A stretch of 64,000 nt of DNA from JAOUGY01 sp963785075 (GCA_963785075.1 CAWATW010000010.1:434001-498000); one strand, 5' to 3'. Counted from the stretch's first letter, positions 1 through 9,464 are shown. Translations and numbers: made by a program. Notes: generated by a model not told the origin, from the sequence alone.

Positions 1-689
1 ACCGGACCGTCCGGAATGAGGGAGACGATCCACGGACCGTTCTGCTCGAGCGAGGGGTTCCACAGCATCGAACTGTCGGCGATGTACACCACCACGCCCG
101 CGCCCACCTCGTATGCCGCGGCAATCGGCGGGTCGCCCGCCAGCGGGAGGAGATCCGAATCCGTGTCGATCGAATAGACGCCGCCGGTGATGAGGTCGCC
201 GGTGATCCCTCGCACCGGTGTGACGATCGGGGCAGTGGACGCCCCGGAGAACCCGAGTCTGAGGTCGTCGGGCAGCACATCTCCGATCAGGTCGGGATGC
301 GGCCGTCCGGACACGATCAGGCGGCCGCCACCTTCCAGCCACGTCACGATCGATTCGATCTCGGTCGCAGAATACGTCGACCGAAAGCCCGGGTCCAGGA
401 TCATGAGCGTCCCCCCAGGGTCCAGGCCGGTCAGGGGTGCAATGGCCGGTAGCACCGGATGGCCGAGCTGTTCCAGGAGCTCTCCCAGGGCGGCCGTGCC
501 GTTGACGTCGGTCACGAAGACGGAGCCGTTTGGCCCCGTTCCCGAACGGTCGCGTCCGAACTCGGCCAAGGCCCAGCCCACGATCGCCACCAGTATCAGT
601 GCCACGATCAACGTCTGGAGGTTGGATCGGGTGCGACGGCCTTCCTCGGTGATCGTGGTGCTCGCGGTCCACGAGCGCCGGTCGGTCAT
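1..689 (-). CDS. DUF4350 domain membrane protein (3' part beyond the window)
   Basis: The gene runs off the left edge, so only its N-terminal 229 codons are seen. The ATG overlaps the stop of the upstream DUF4129 gene in an ATGA junction, which fixes the start. After about 20 polar residues there is one membrane helix (around residues 26-42, LIVALILVAIVGWAL), then a soluble domain with a Rossmann-like pattern typical of DUF4350: a helper-strand segment ending in LMILDPG, then WLEGGGRLIVSG. Family members are usually found with DUF4129, MoxR ATPase and DUF58 genes, and the molecular function is not established. It is the third gene of a minus-strand operon with the two genes to its right. Recognition is from family resemblance and gene context. 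Confidence 0.75.
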   Translation of the reverse strand, partial: MTDRRSWTASTTITEEGRRTRSNLQTLIVALILVAIVGWALAEFGRDRSGTGPNGSVFVTDVNGTAALGELLEQLGHPVLPAIAPLTGLDPGGTLMILDPGFRSTYSATEIESIVTWLEGGGRLIVSGRPHPDLIGDVLPDDLRLGFSGASTAPIVTPVRGITGDLITGGVYSIDTDSDLLPLAGDPPIAAAYEVGAGVVVYIADSSMLWNPSLEQNGPWIVSLIPDGP

Positions 690-1387
690 CTCTTGGCCCC
701 GGTCAGCGCTGCCCAGCGGTCGGCTGCCGATCGTGAGTCACCCCGTGACGCCGGTTTCTTTCCGTACACAACCTGGTCGAACTGCGTGGCGAGCCCATCA
801 AAGGTCGGATCGCCCAGCCGTTCCGAGATGGCGCCGTTGGACAGTCCCGGATAGAAGTCGATGCGGCCGTCGGCGTCGAGCCGCAGCAGACCGGCGACGA
901 ATCGGAGCCGGATCGCCTCGGCATGATCCCCGGCATCGTCGGCTCCGACCGCCCGAGCTTCGAGCTCGTCGGGGTCGGTGCCGATCTCGAGAATGCGCTC
1001 GATGGTGGCACGGCGTTCGATGTCCCTGGCGCGCCGCCTCGCAAGAACCCACGTAGCCGCGGCGGCTGCCACGAGCACAACGATCGGACCGATCGCCGTC
1101 ATCGCGTTGGTGGCCAGCAGCCGCACGAACCACGCGACGACCCGGGTCCCGATCTCCCAGACGATCGCGATCATCCTTTCGAGCCAGTCGTACAGCGGAC
1201 CGAGGAGGCGTTCGAGAATCGTCGGCTCGTCCCGTACGTATCTGGGGTCGGCGAGGATCGTCCTCACGCGGTCGACGACGTCATCTCGGTCGACCGGCGG
1301 TCCGTCGAACCTGCTCGCCACCGAGCCGGCCAATCGGGACACTGCGGCCCTCGTGGCGGCGCCCCCACCTTCGAACAGCTGGATCAC
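686..1387 (-). CDS. DUF4129 domain membrane protein
   Basis: A 233-residue protein with one clear membrane helix (about residues 96-115, AIGPIVVLVAAAAATWVLA) and a C-terminal cytoplasmic domain containing the DUF4129 pattern (AIRLRFVAGLLRLDADGRIDF, then a G-ATQFDQVVYG segment). An amphipathic stretch lies before the helix. The start is GTG, five bases after the stop of the upstream gene, and the end overlaps the DUF4350 start by four bases, so the three genes are translationally coupled. DUF4129/DUF4350 pairs usually belong to MoxR-DUF58 operons linked to the cell envelope. Those partners would lie left of the window. Function unknown. Confidence 0.8.
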   Translation of the reverse strand: MIQLFEGGGAATRAAVSRLAGSVASRFDGPPVDRDDVVDRVRTILADPRYVRDEPTILERLLGPLYDWLERMIAIVWEIGTRVVAWFVRLLATNAMTAIGPIVVLVAAAAATWVLARRRARDIERRATIERILEIGTDPDELEARAVGADDAGDHAEAIRLRFVAGLLRLDADGRIDFYPGLSNGAISERLGDPTFDGLATQFDQVVYGKKPASRGDSRSAADRWAALTGAKR

Positions 1388-1392
1388 CGTGC

Positions 1393-2292
1393 TCAGCCGA
1401 GGCCAAACGGATCGGTCGGATCGGCTGTCGTCCCGGTGGAAGTGCTGGGCGGGGGGCCCAGGTCGGCGATCAGTCGCTCGAGGTCGTAGCCTTCCTTGCG
1501 GACCCGCTGGTCGTAGTACAGAGCGACCACCACAGCGGCGGTGAACGGCAGCGTGATCGCCGTTGCGAGGCCTGAAATGAGCGTGTTCGCCGCCAGATAT
1601 CCTCCCGAGAACACGGCCTCAGGCGACTCGGCGAAGCCGCTCCCGAAGGTGACGGCGATCTGGAGCGGTGCGGTGACGATGCTCGTGATCACCGCCACGA
1701 GGAGCGACGTGACGAAGAGCATCCCGAAGACCCGCCACCATGCGCCCTTGACGAGGTTGAACGACCGCCCCAGCGACCCCAGCGGTCCGGCGCCCTCTGC
1801 GATGAGGGCTGCCGGGGCCAAACCCCAGGCTGCGTACAACCAGACACCCGGAGCGATGCAAAGCAGAACACCGAGCATGACTCCGATGCTCGAGATGAGA
1901 GTGAGCCCGATCATCGCCGGCAATCTGCTCAGTCCGAATCGAAGGGCGTCGCCCGGCTCGATCTTCACGCCCCGGTAGTTCTCGCTGTAGATGCGGGTGG
2001 TTGCCGCCTGGACCAGCACCGACCCCAGCAGCTGGAGCAGGGTTCCGGCGCCAAGCGCACCGAAGAATCCGCCCAGGATCCCCAGCACTTCCTCGGGCGT
2101 CACGTTGGGATCGTCGAGTGCGGCGAGGTCCGACGGTGCCAGCCCGGCAGACGCGGCTGCGCCGAGGAGCGAGAGGGGGATCATGATCACAGCCGAGACG
2201 ATCACTGCGGACTTGAAGTTCCGCTTGAAGAGGTTGAAGGAAGTGTCGAGGACCTCTCCGAAGGCGAGCGGTCGTAGTGCGATGGGTTCCAC
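1393..2292 (-). CDS. Multi-pass membrane protein, GDPD membrane-domain-like
   Basis: A 299-residue integral membrane protein. It opens with a short cytoplasmic motif (RPLAFGEVLDTSFNLFKRNF) typical of proteins annotated as glycerophosphoryl diester phosphodiesterase membrane domain, followed by about six hydrophobic segments and a polar tail with VVVALYYDQRVRKEGYDLE. No catalytic GDPD domain is attached, so it should not be called an enzyme. The start is GTG at 2292. A TAGCCT box lies seven bases upstream on the minus strand, which makes this the promoter-proximal and probably leaderless first gene of the DUF4129/DUF4350 operon. Its function in that operon is unknown. Confidence 0.75.
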   Translation of the reverse strand: MEPIALRPLAFGEVLDTSFNLFKRNFKSAVIVSAVIMIPLSLLGAAASAGLAPSDLAALDDPNVTPEEVLGILGGFFGALGAGTLLQLLGSVLVQAATTRIYSENYRGVKIEPGDALRFGLSRLPAMIGLTLISSIGVMLGVLLCIAPGVWLYAAWGLAPAALIAEGAGPLGSLGRSFNLVKGAWWRVFGMLFVTSLLVAVITSIVTAPLQIAVTFGSGFAESPEAVFSGGYLAANTLISGLATAITLPFTAAVVVALYYDQRVRKEGYDLERLIADLGPPPSTSTGTTADPTDPFGLG

Positions 2293-2299
2293 CGCAGAG

Positions 2300-2305
2300 A
2301 GGCTA
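2300..2305 (-). promoter_or_regulatory. -10 box TAGCCT of the DUF4129/DUF4350 operon
   Basis: TAGCCT on the minus strand ends seven bases before the GTG at 2292, leaving no room for a Shine-Dalgarno site. This spacing fits transcription starting at the start codon. Confidence 0.55.
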
Positions 2306-2359
2306 CAGGATCACCCTCTCACGTTGTGATATCGGCGGACGTGGTCCATGCTTGTCTCG

Positions 2360-3223
2360 ATGCCCGAGCTTCCTGAGGTCGAGACCACGCGGCGGCACAT
2401 CGCTGAAGCCGTCGTCGGACGGACGATCACCGGCGTGGACGTTCATCGTGAGCGCATGACCAGACGCAACCATCGGGCCGAAGACCTCGGCGACCGGCTC
2501 ATCGGTCGAAAGGTCGTCGACGTCGGGCGTCGGGGCAAGTTCATCGTCATCGAAATGATCGGCGACTTGTGGTGCGTCATCCATCTGGGGATGTCCGGGC
2601 GAATCCGGATCGTCGACGGTGAGGAGGCGCTCGAACCTCACGCCAATGTCGTGATCGAGATCGACAACTCGACACACGTCCGCATGATCGATCCACGCAC
2701 CTTCGGGTTTGTGGCGGCATGGACGCCGCAGGAGCTTGCGACGAACCTGGCGTCCATCGGCCCCGACGCGCTCGACTCTCCGCCGTCGGTCGCCGAGGTT
2801 CAAGCCGCGCTTCGCGGTCGCACGGCGCCGATCAAGGCCGTGCTCCTCGACCAACGTCTGATGGCCGGGCTCGGGAACATCTACGCCGACGAGGTGCTGA
2901 TCCGGTCGCGCATCCATCCACGCCGACCCGCCGGCTCCCTTTCGTTCGATGAGATCTCGGGGCTGATGGCGGCGGTGACCCCCGTGCTGAGGGCCGGCAT
3001 CCAGCACGGCGGTACCAGCCTCGACGACCTCGCCTATCTGCTCCCGGACGGGAGAGCGGGAGAGTTTCTGTCTCGCCTCTACGCCTACGGGCGGACGGGC
3101 GAACGGTGTCCGCAGTGTGGGGATCTGATCGAACGCACGGTCGTCGCGCAACGCTCGAGTCATTTCTGCCCGTCGTGCCAGCCGTTGGACCCCACGATTG
3201 CTCGCCCCGGTATCGTGACCTGA
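2360..3223 (+). CDS. mutM: Formamidopyrimidine-DNA glycosylase
   Basis: Bifunctional base-excision repair glycosylase/AP lyase that removes 8-oxoguanine and ring-opened purines. The start is fixed at 2360 because mature MutM must begin with Pro after Met removal (MPELPEVE). An upstream in-frame ATG at 2348 would bury that catalytic Pro2. Glu3, the conserved Lys in RRGKF (about residue 60), the H2TH helix motif around LMAGLGNIYADE (about 167-178) and a C-terminal zinc finger with two CxxC pairs (CPQC and CPSC) are all present, so it should be active. Length is 287 residues, normal for the family. It overlaps acyP by one base and precedes smc, a common actinobacterial order. Confidence 0.97.
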   Translation: MPELPEVETTRRHIAEAVVGRTITGVDVHRERMTRRNHRAEDLGDRLIGRKVVDVGRRGKFIVIEMIGDLWCVIHLGMSGRIRIVDGEEALEPHANVVIEIDNSTHVRMIDPRTFGFVAAWTPQELATNLASIGPDALDSPPSVAEVQAALRGRTAPIKAVLLDQRLMAGLGNIYADEVLIRSRIHPRRPAGSLSFDEISGLMAAVTPVLRAGIQHGGTSLDDLAYLLPDGRAGEFLSRLYAYGRTGERCPQCGDLIERTVVAQRSSHFCPSCQPLDPTIARPGIVT

Positions 3224-3507
3224 TGGCGCCGCAGACCGTCGCGAACCGGGCCGTCGTCAGGGGCCGGGTCCAGGGTGTCTATTTCCGCCAGTCGTGTCGC
3301 CAGGAGGCGCGCCGCCTCCACCTGATCGGCTGGGTGCGAAACCGTCCGGACGGAACGGTGGAGGTGTGGGCCCAAGGCGCCGAGCGCCAGGTGGAGTCGT
3401 TGATCGATTGGCTCTGGCAGGGCCCACCCCACGCCCACGTGACGGGCGTCGAGTCGGACGTGGTGGCCGAAGACCCCAATCTCCAGGACTTTCTCATCAC
3501 CAACTAG
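3223..3507 (+). CDS. acyP: Acylphosphatase
   Basis: A 94-residue acylphosphatase that hydrolyses carboxyl-phosphate bonds of small acyl phosphates. The catalytic motif GRVQGVYFR supplies the phosphate-binding loop and Arg22. Asn40 in GWVRNRPDGTVEV is the second catalytic residue. The ATG shares its A with the mutM stop codon, which is why this start was chosen over upstream in-frame codons inside mutM. About 100 bases separate it from smc. The physiological substrate is not known for this family. Confidence 0.95.
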   Translation: MAPQTVANRAVVRGRVQGVYFRQSCRQEARRLHLIGWVRNRPDGTVEVWAQGAERQVESLIDWLWQGPPHAHVTGVESDVVAEDPNLQDFLITN

Positions 3508-3607
3508 TGACGACGCTCTTGCTGCGCCACCGGTGCCGTTGCGCGGAAGGTGGCACCCGGCACCGACGGTCTCGGCTACGCTGTTTGAACTCACACGTGT
3601 GTAATTC

Positions 3608-6600
3608 ATGTTTCTGAAGTCTCTCAAGCTCACCGGTTTCAAGTCCTTCGCCGATCGGACGCGCCTCGAACTGCGCCCGGGTGTCACCGTTGTCGTGGGT
3701 CCGAACGGCTCGGGAAAGTCCAACATCGTCGACGCGCTCGCCTGGGTCATGGGCACGCAGTCCACCAAGTCGTTGCGAACCGAGAAGATGGACGACGTGA
3801 TCTTTGCGGGCACGGCCACCCGTCCGGGTCTGGGACGTTCCGAAGTGACGCTGGTGCTCGACAACGCTCAGGGAATACTCCCGCTCGACCTGCCGGAGGT
3901 CAGCCTCACCCGCCGGTTGTATCGCGACGGCTCGAGTGACTACGAGATCAATGGCGTCGGGTGTCGACTTCTCGACATCCAGGAGCTCCTGTCGGACTCA
4001 GGCGTCGGGCGCCATCAGCACGTGATCGTCGGCCAGGGCCAGATCGACAAGGTGCTCAGTGCCGGTCCGGACGATCACCGGGCGGTCATCGAGGAAGCCG
4101 CCGGGATACTGAAACACCGCACCCGCAAGGACAAGGCGCTGCGACGCCTGGAACGGACCGACGGTGATGTTCTCCGGCTTCACGACCTGCTGGGGGAGAT
4201 CAGTCGCCAGATGCGGCCACTCAAGCGTCAGGCCGACGCAGCCGCCCGTCACGACGAGGTGGCGTCCGCAGTCCATGCGCTGCGCCTGTTCGTAGGTGGG
4301 GAGGACCTTCGGTCGATCTCGGGTCGTCGGACCGAGATCGCAGCGGAAGACGCCGGGCTCGAATCCGTGCTGTCCGACTCCGAGGCCGAGCTCTCGGAAC
4401 TCGGTGCAGCCCTCGCCATTCTTCGCCGCTCTGCCGGCGAGGTGGGTGAGGCGCTCGACCGCGACACAGCCGCGGCAGCCAAGATCGAAACGACGCTCGA
4501 ACGACTGCGCCGGGTGGCGTCGGTGGCTCATGAACGTTCTCGGGCGGCCCGCAGCCGCCTCGATGGTGCCGACGAGCGCAAACGTGACCTTGCCGCCGAG
4601 CGAGAAGAGCTCGGCGACGAGGCGGGATTGATCGGGCTCCGCCATGCCGAGGCGCAACGCGTTTCCGACGATGCGGAGAGACGCTTCCGCTCCCTGGAGG
4701 ACGAAGAACGTTCGCTCGCCGACCAAGAGGGCATGAGTACCGAGGGGGCGGTGGCCGTGGTGCGCGGTGATCTGCGAAGCCTCGACGCCGCCGAGACGCG
4801 TGACGCTCGTGAGCGAGAGGCGCTCGACCGGCGGCTCGAGGGCCTCGTGGCGCAACTCGAAGCGGACCGCGCAGAGATCGGTCGGGTCAACGACGAGATC
4901 AAGGCCCTCGATGGCTCCGCCGGCGCCGCTCAGTCCCGATATGCCGAGGCCGAAGCACACCGGCGGTCCGAACAGGTGATCTGGGAGGCTGCGGAGGCGG
5001 CACACGCCGATGCCCGGGTCTCCCTGGCTGCGGCAACCGCGAGGTTGGAGGCGGTCGAGCAGGCGGTTTCGGGCGTAGCCGATCCGGAAGCCCGCGAACT
5101 GGTCGAGAGGGCGCCGGGCGCCCTCGGCTCGATCAGCGCTCGCCTCGATGTGCCCGGCGACATGGCGGCGGCGGTCGATGCCGCCCTCGGGCCCTGGGTC
5201 GACGCCGTCGCGTTCGGGGAAGGTAGGTCGCTGGAAGACGCCGTCGGCTCGCTCAAAGGCGCCGGGCGGGGTGGTGTGCCCCTGGTCACCCCGACCTCGC
5301 CCGCTGCCGATCTCTCGGGTCTGCGGGTGGCAGCAGCGGACGCCGGTCTGGAGCTTCTGATCGACCGTCTGGGATCCGACTGCGACCATACATTCGCGGT
5401 GTCGCTCCTCGGGGATGTCGTGATCGCAGAAGGCTGGGTCGGAGCCCGGCGTTTCGTGGAAGCTCATCCCGGCGTCAGGGTCGTCACACCGGAGGGCGAT
5501 CTCATCACCCAGATGGGGGTCCGCGTCGCCCATCCCGACGGAGCCACCCCAGCCATGCTCGAGTCGGCGGCTTCGGCGGTGGAGGCAGCGGAACGGGCCC
5601 TGGCGAGAGAGCAGAGCATTCTGCACCAGACGAAGCGCGTCTTCGACGCTGCGAGGCAGGCAGAGCGTGAAGCGCTCGAGGCGTTGGAGTCGGTGGAGGC
5701 TCGGTTGGCCGGTTCGGTCGAGGCGCTCGGACGACTCGAGCGGACGGCGATGTCGGTCGAACAGGAGATGGAGCGCCTCACCGAACGCCGCCGTGCCCTC
5801 CTCGTCTCTGCCGAGGACCGTGCTGACCAGCGGGATCGCCTGGTCGAGCGCCTCGCTGCGCTCGAAGGTGAAGAAGCAGAGCGTCAGCGAGCCTGGCAGG
5901 AGCTCGTCGATCGACGCGCAGCGGTGGCGGCCCACAGGGAATCGGCCCGGGCCTCGTGGCAGGAAGCCGCGTCTGCTCTGCGGGCGATCGTCGAGCGGCG
6001 AGAGATGCTCGAGCGGCGCCTGGCATCGATCGAAGGTGCGCTCGAAGCGGAGGAACGTGACCCTGTCGATCCATCGACGATCGACCACCTGGATCGCATC
6101 GAAGCGCTGGCACGTCGGGCGCTCGAGGTCCTCAGGGCCCACCTCGAGGCGCTGAGGGAGCGCCAGACCGAGCTGCGGACCCGCGTGGGGGCCACCGGCA
6201 CCCGGATGACCGAACTGCAGCGGCGTCATGATGAGTTGGCGGCCCTGGTGGATCGCTCGAAGGATCGACGCGGGAAGCTGGCGATCGAGGCCGCCGAGCT
6301 GCGGGTCCGGTTCGAGTCGGTGGCCGAGGCGCTGCGCCGGGACGCCGACGCCTCTGAAGACGAGGCTCTGGCGGCCCTGCGACCGGATTTCGTCGACCCC
6401 GATGCGGAGCTCGGCGAGCTGCGATCGGGTCTCACGACCAAGGAGAACGAGCTCCGGCGCATGGGGCCGATCAACCCGCTCGCGGCGCAGGAGTACACCG
6501 AGTTGTCCGAGCGTCATCGGTTCATGACCGAACAACTCGCCGACCTCGAACGATCCCGTGACGAGCTTCGCAAGGTGATCGATGCCCTCGACGAGGAGAT

Positions 6601-7087
6601 CCAAGAACGCTTCATGGAAGCCTTCGAGGAGGTCGCCGCCGCCTACGAGGAGCACTTCGGCGTGCTCTTCCCCGGCGGTCGGGGCCGGATCCGACTCACC
6701 GAGCCCGACGAGCCGCTCACCTCCGGTGTCGACATCGAGGCCCAGCCGCTCGGCAAGAAGGTCGCCAAGATGTCGTTGTTGTCGGGCGGTGAGCGGTCTC
6801 TGGCCGCCCTTGCGTTCTTGTTTGCGATCTTCAAGGCGCGGCCATCACCGTTCTACGTGCTCGACGAGGTGGAGGCGGCGCTCGACGACGCCAACCTGCG
6901 CCGTTTCCTGCGGCTGCTCGATTCTTTCAGAGGCACGGCCCAGCTCCTCGTGATCACCCACCAACAGCAGACCATGGAGACGGCCGACGTCCTCTACGGG
7001 GTGACGATGGAACCCGGAGGCTCTTCGAGCGTCGTCGCCAAGGCGCTGCACGCGGTCGAAATCCCAGAGCCCGTGGGCGGTGCCTGA
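3608..7087 (+). CDS. smc: Chromosome segregation protein SMC
   Basis: A full-length condensin ATPase of 1159 residues. The N-terminal half-head has Walker A GPNGSGKSN at residues 31-39. Long arms rich in Glu, Arg and Ala with heptad character flank a hinge around residues 500-640. The C-terminal half-head has the signature LSGGERSLAALAF and Walker B FYVLDEVEAALDD. It forms the SMC-ScpAB ring that compacts and segregates the chromosome; scpA and scpB are not in this window. The order mutM-acyP-smc-ftsY is standard for actinobacteria. No clear Shine-Dalgarno precedes the ATG. A 20-base palindrome-containing segment (CACACGTGTG) lies just upstream and may be regulatory. Confidence 0.97.
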   Translation: MFLKSLKLTGFKSFADRTRLELRPGVTVVVGPNGSGKSNIVDALAWVMGTQSTKSLRTEKMDDVIFAGTATRPGLGRSEVTLVLDNAQGILPLDLPEVSLTRRLYRDGSSDYEINGVGCRLLDIQELLSDSGVGRHQHVIVGQGQIDKVLSAGPDDHRAVIEEAAGILKHRTRKDKALRRLERTDGDVLRLHDLLGEISRQMRPLKRQADAAARHDEVASAVHALRLFVGGEDLRSISGRRTEIAAEDAGLESVLSDSEAELSELGAALAILRRSAGEVGEALDRDTAAAAKIETTLERLRRVASVAHERSRAARSRLDGADERKRDLAAEREELGDEAGLIGLRHAEAQRVSDDAERRFRSLEDEERSLADQEGMSTEGAVAVVRGDLRSLDAAETRDAREREALDRRLEGLVAQLEADRAEIGRVNDEIKALDGSAGAAQSRYAEAEAHRRSEQVIWEAAEAAHADARVSLAAATARLEAVEQAVSGVADPEARELVERAPGALGSISARLDVPGDMAAAVDAALGPWVDAVAFGEGRSLEDAVGSLKGAGRGGVPLVTPTSPAADLSGLRVAAADAGLELLIDRLGSDCDHTFAVSLLGDVVIAEGWVGARRFVEAHPGVRVVTPEGDLITQMGVRVAHPDGATPAMLESAASAVEAAERALAREQSILHQTKRVFDAARQAEREALEALESVEARLAGSVEALGRLERTAMSVEQEMERLTERRRALLVSAEDRADQRDRLVERLAALEGEEAERQRAWQELVDRRAAVAAHRESARASWQEAASALRAIVERREMLERRLASIEGALEAEERDPVDPSTIDHLDRIEALARRALEVLRAHLEALRERQTELRTRVGATGTRMTELQRRHDELAALVDRSKDRRGKLAIEAAELRVRFESVAEALRRDADASEDEALAALRPDFVDPDAELGELRSGLTTKENELRRMGPINPLAAQEYTELSERHRFMTEQLADLERSRDELRKVIDALDEEIQERFMEAFEEVAAAYEEHFGVLFPGGRGRIRLTEPDEPLTSGVDIEAQPLGKKVAKMSLLSGGERSLAALAFLFAIFKARPSPFYVLDEVEAALDDANLRRFLRLLDSFRGTAQLLVITHQQQTMETADVLYGVTMEPGGSSSVVAKALHAVEIPEPVGGA

Positions 7088-7153
7088 CGGACCGGTGCTA
7101 GGGCAGGCCGAATCCACCACCGGGTGTCCGATTCGAGACGGCCTCGAGGCAGG

Positions 7154-7159
7154 TAGCCT
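7154..7159 (+). promoter_or_regulatory. -10 box TAGCCT of ftsY
   Basis: TAGCCT ends nine bases before the ftsY ATG at 7169 in the 81-base gap after smc, and there is no Shine-Dalgarno. It suggests ftsY-cdd has its own promoter with a very short or absent leader. Confidence 0.45.
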
Positions 7160-7168
7160 TTCGGGTTC

Positions 7169-8191
7169 ATGCCTGTTGAGCTCATCGTCATCTTGGTGAT
7201 CGTCGCCGTGGTCGTGGTCGGCGCCGTCGGATTCGTCGTCACCCGCCGACCCTCGACCATCGAGCGGGAGGTGGCGGAGGCGCGAGCGGGCACCCGTGTC
7301 GGGCCCGCCCCCCCTGAGCTCGGTTCCCGATTGAGCAAATCGCGCAGCGCGTTGGGTGGTGCGCTCAAGTCGGTCTTCAGCCGGCAATCGATGGACGAGG
7401 AGTTCTGGGATTCGCTCGAAGAGGTCCTGATCGGGGCCGATGTAGGCGTGTCGGCATCCGCGATGATCGTGGAGCGGGTTCGGGCTGCGACGCCCACGAC
7501 CCCGGGCGGCGCTCGCGAGTTGCTTCGAGACGAGGTCCTCACGGCGCTGTCAGGGCGGGATCGCGAGCTCCACCTCGAGGGGTCACCGGCCGTGATCATG
7601 GTGGTGGGCGTCAACGGCACGGGGAAGACGACGTCGATCGCCAAGATCGCAAAACGACTGGATGATTCGGGGGCGTCGACGTTGCTCGGTGCGGCGGACA
7701 CGTTCCGTGCTGCTGCCGACACGCAACTACGAACCTGGGCGGATCGGGTGGGGGTCGACATCGTCTCTGGGCAGGAAGGCGCCGACCCGGCGTCTGTTGC
7801 ATACGACGCGGTGGCCGCCTCGAAGGCCCGCGGCAAAGACGTGGTGATGATCGACACCGCGGGGCGCCTGCACTCGAAGAAGAATCTGATGGCCGAGCTG
7901 TCGAAGATCCGCAGGATCGTGGAGCGGGAGACCGGCGTGATCGACGAGGTGCTGCTCGTCCTCGATGCCACGGCGGGACAGAACGGAATCGCCCAGGCAA
8001 AGCAGTTCCAGGAGACCGCCGGTGTCACCGGCATCGTTCTCTCCAAGCTCGATGGCACCGCCCGTGGCGGGGTGGTCGTCGCCATCGAACAGGAACTCGG
8101 TGTGCCCGTGAAGTTCATAGGGATCGGCGAAGGGATGGACGACATGATTCCGTTCGAGCCCGAAGCGTTCGTCGACGCGCTGCTCGGATGA
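7169..8191 (+). CDS. ftsY: Signal recognition particle receptor FtsY
   Basis: The membrane-associated SRP receptor GTPase that docks Ffh-ribosome complexes at SecYEG. Residues 1-25 form a hydrophobic membrane anchor (LIVILVIVAVVVVGAVGFVV), followed by a short linker instead of the long acidic A domain of E. coli FtsY. This is usual for actinobacteria. The NG domain carries G1 GVNGTGKTT, the ADTFRAAA motif, G3 DTAGR and G4 SKLDGTARGG. Length is 340 residues. The stop overlaps the cdd start by four bases (ATGA). The partner Ffh is encoded at 28423. Confidence 0.96.
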   Translation: MPVELIVILVIVAVVVVGAVGFVVTRRPSTIEREVAEARAGTRVGPAPPELGSRLSKSRSALGGALKSVFSRQSMDEEFWDSLEEVLIGADVGVSASAMIVERVRAATPTTPGGARELLRDEVLTALSGRDRELHLEGSPAVIMVVGVNGTGKTTSIAKIAKRLDDSGASTLLGAADTFRAAADTQLRTWADRVGVDIVSGQEGADPASVAYDAVAASKARGKDVVMIDTAGRLHSKKNLMAELSKIRRIVERETGVIDEVLLVLDATAGQNGIAQAKQFQETAGVTGIVLSKLDGTARGGVVVAIEQELGVPVKFIGIGEGMDDMIPFEPEAFVDALLG

Positions 8192-8577
8192 TCGACGACG
8201 CCCAGATCGCATCAGCGGCCCGCGAGGCCGCGCTCGGGTCTTATTCGCCGTATTCGAAGTTCCGGGTCGGGGCGGTCGTGGTTGCCGATGACGACCGGCT
8301 GTTCTCGTCGGCCAACGTCGAGAACGCCGCATATCCAGTGAGCCAATGTGCCGAGGCCAACGCCATCAACTACGCGGTGTCGCAGGGTGTCCGGTCGATC
8401 CGCGCAGTCGGCGTGGCGTGCATCGACGCCGGCGCGCTGGATCAGTCGTATCCGTGCGGTCGGTGCCGTCAGATCATGAGCGAGTTCGACGTCGAACGGA
8501 TAGTCGTCACGAACGCGGATGCCCACTTCCGAGTCCACGAACTCGACGAGATCCTGCCGTATCGGTTCTCGCTTTGA
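8188..8577 (+). CDS. cdd: Cytidine deaminase
   Basis: A 129-residue homotetramer-type cytidine deaminase converting cytidine and deoxycytidine to uridine and deoxyuridine. The zinc site is visible: Cys54 in CAEAN with catalytic Glu56, and Cys90 and Cys93 in PCGRCRQ. The motif FRVGAVV...NVENAAYP binds the substrate. It overlaps ftsY by four bases. With deoA (17240) and upp (21366) it outlines a pyrimidine salvage route, although the three genes sit in different transcription units. Confidence 0.95.
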   Translation: MIDDAQIASAAREAALGSYSPYSKFRVGAVVVADDDRLFSSANVENAAYPVSQCAEANAINYAVSQGVRSIRAVGVACIDAGALDQSYPCGRCRQIMSEFDVERIVVTNADAHFRVHELDEILPYRFSL

Positions 8578-8616
8578 AAGCCGCTACTCTCGAACCGACC
8601 GAAGCCGGGATTTAGC

Positions 8617-9417
8617 ATGACGGCGATGGATACGACTCGACCGAGGTTGAAGAAGGGTTACTACGAGGCCGAGCTCGGGCGACTGCAACTCGAGCTGGTT
8701 CGCATGCTCGAATGGATCCGTCATACAGGCCACCGGCTGGTGGTGGTGTTCGAGGGCCGGGACGCGGCCGGCAAAGGGAGCACGATCGCCCGAATCTCGG
8801 ATCCTCTCAACCCCAGATTCTGCAAGGTGGTGGCGCTGCCGAAGCCCTCGGAACGTGAGCAGACCCAATGGTATTTCCAGCGATATGTGACCCACCTGCC
8901 GGCGGGTGGCGAGATGATCGTGTTCGACCGTTCCTGGTACAACCGGGCCGGAGTGGAGCGGGTCATGGGCTTCTGCACGGATCAGGAGTATTGGGAGTTC
9001 GTCCGCTCGGTCCCGGAGTTCGAGCGGATGTTGATCCGATCCGGGATCCAAGTCGTGAAATATTGGTTCTCCGTCTCCGATGACGTGCAAGAGCAGCGCT
9101 TTCGTGACCGCCTGGCGAATCCGGCCAAACGGTGGAAATTCTCGGACATGGACGTCTATTCACGCAGTCGATGGACCGAATATTCCCGGGCCAAGGACAT
9201 CATGATGGAACACACCTCCATCCCGGAGTCGCCGTGGTGGGTGGTGAACGGCGATGACAAGCGCCGGGCTCGCCTCAATACGATCGAGCACCTCTTGTCC
9301 CTCGTTCCGTACACATCGATCGAGTATCCGCCGATCGAGCTGCCCGACATCGTGCGCGATCTCGGATATCAGCGTCCCCCCTTCGACAACCTGAACCCAA
9401 TTCCCGAGAAGTACTAG
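8617..9417 (+). CDS. ppk2: Polyphosphate kinase 2 (PPK2 family)
   Basis: A 266-residue PPK2 enzyme that transfers phosphate between polyphosphate and nucleotides. Walker A is GRDAAGKGS (residues 47-55), Walker B is VFDRSWYNRAGVERV (Asp104, Arg105), and a lid region with NPAKRWKFSDMD follows around residue 170. The single-domain length and the LPKPSEREQTQWYFQRY motif point to class I, which mainly phosphorylates nucleoside diphosphates, but substrate class cannot be decided by eye. It follows cdd by 39 bases. ATGs at 8617 and 8626 are both possible. Confidence 0.9.
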   Translation: MTAMDTTRPRLKKGYYEAELGRLQLELVRMLEWIRHTGHRLVVVFEGRDAAGKGSTIARISDPLNPRFCKVVALPKPSEREQTQWYFQRYVTHLPAGGEMIVFDRSWYNRAGVERVMGFCTDQEYWEFVRSVPEFERMLIRSGIQVVKYWFSVSDDVQEQRFRDRLANPAKRWKFSDMDVYSRSRWTEYSRAKDIMMEHTSIPESPWWVVNGDDKRRARLNTIEHLLSLVPYTSIEYPPIELPDIVRDLGYQRPPFDNLNPIPEKY

Positions 9418-9464
9418 CGCCCCCTCCCGGCGGGTCGATGGTTCGCATGACATCGGAGCCTGTT

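Noticed and set aside
2348..2359. Start of MutM at ATG 2348
   Set aside because: It would add four residues ahead of catalytic Pro2, which must be N-terminal.
3998..6655. 885-codon open frame on the minus strand inside smc
   Set aside because: It is antisense to a full-length, motif-complete SMC and arises from high third-position GC; it shows no recognisable family.
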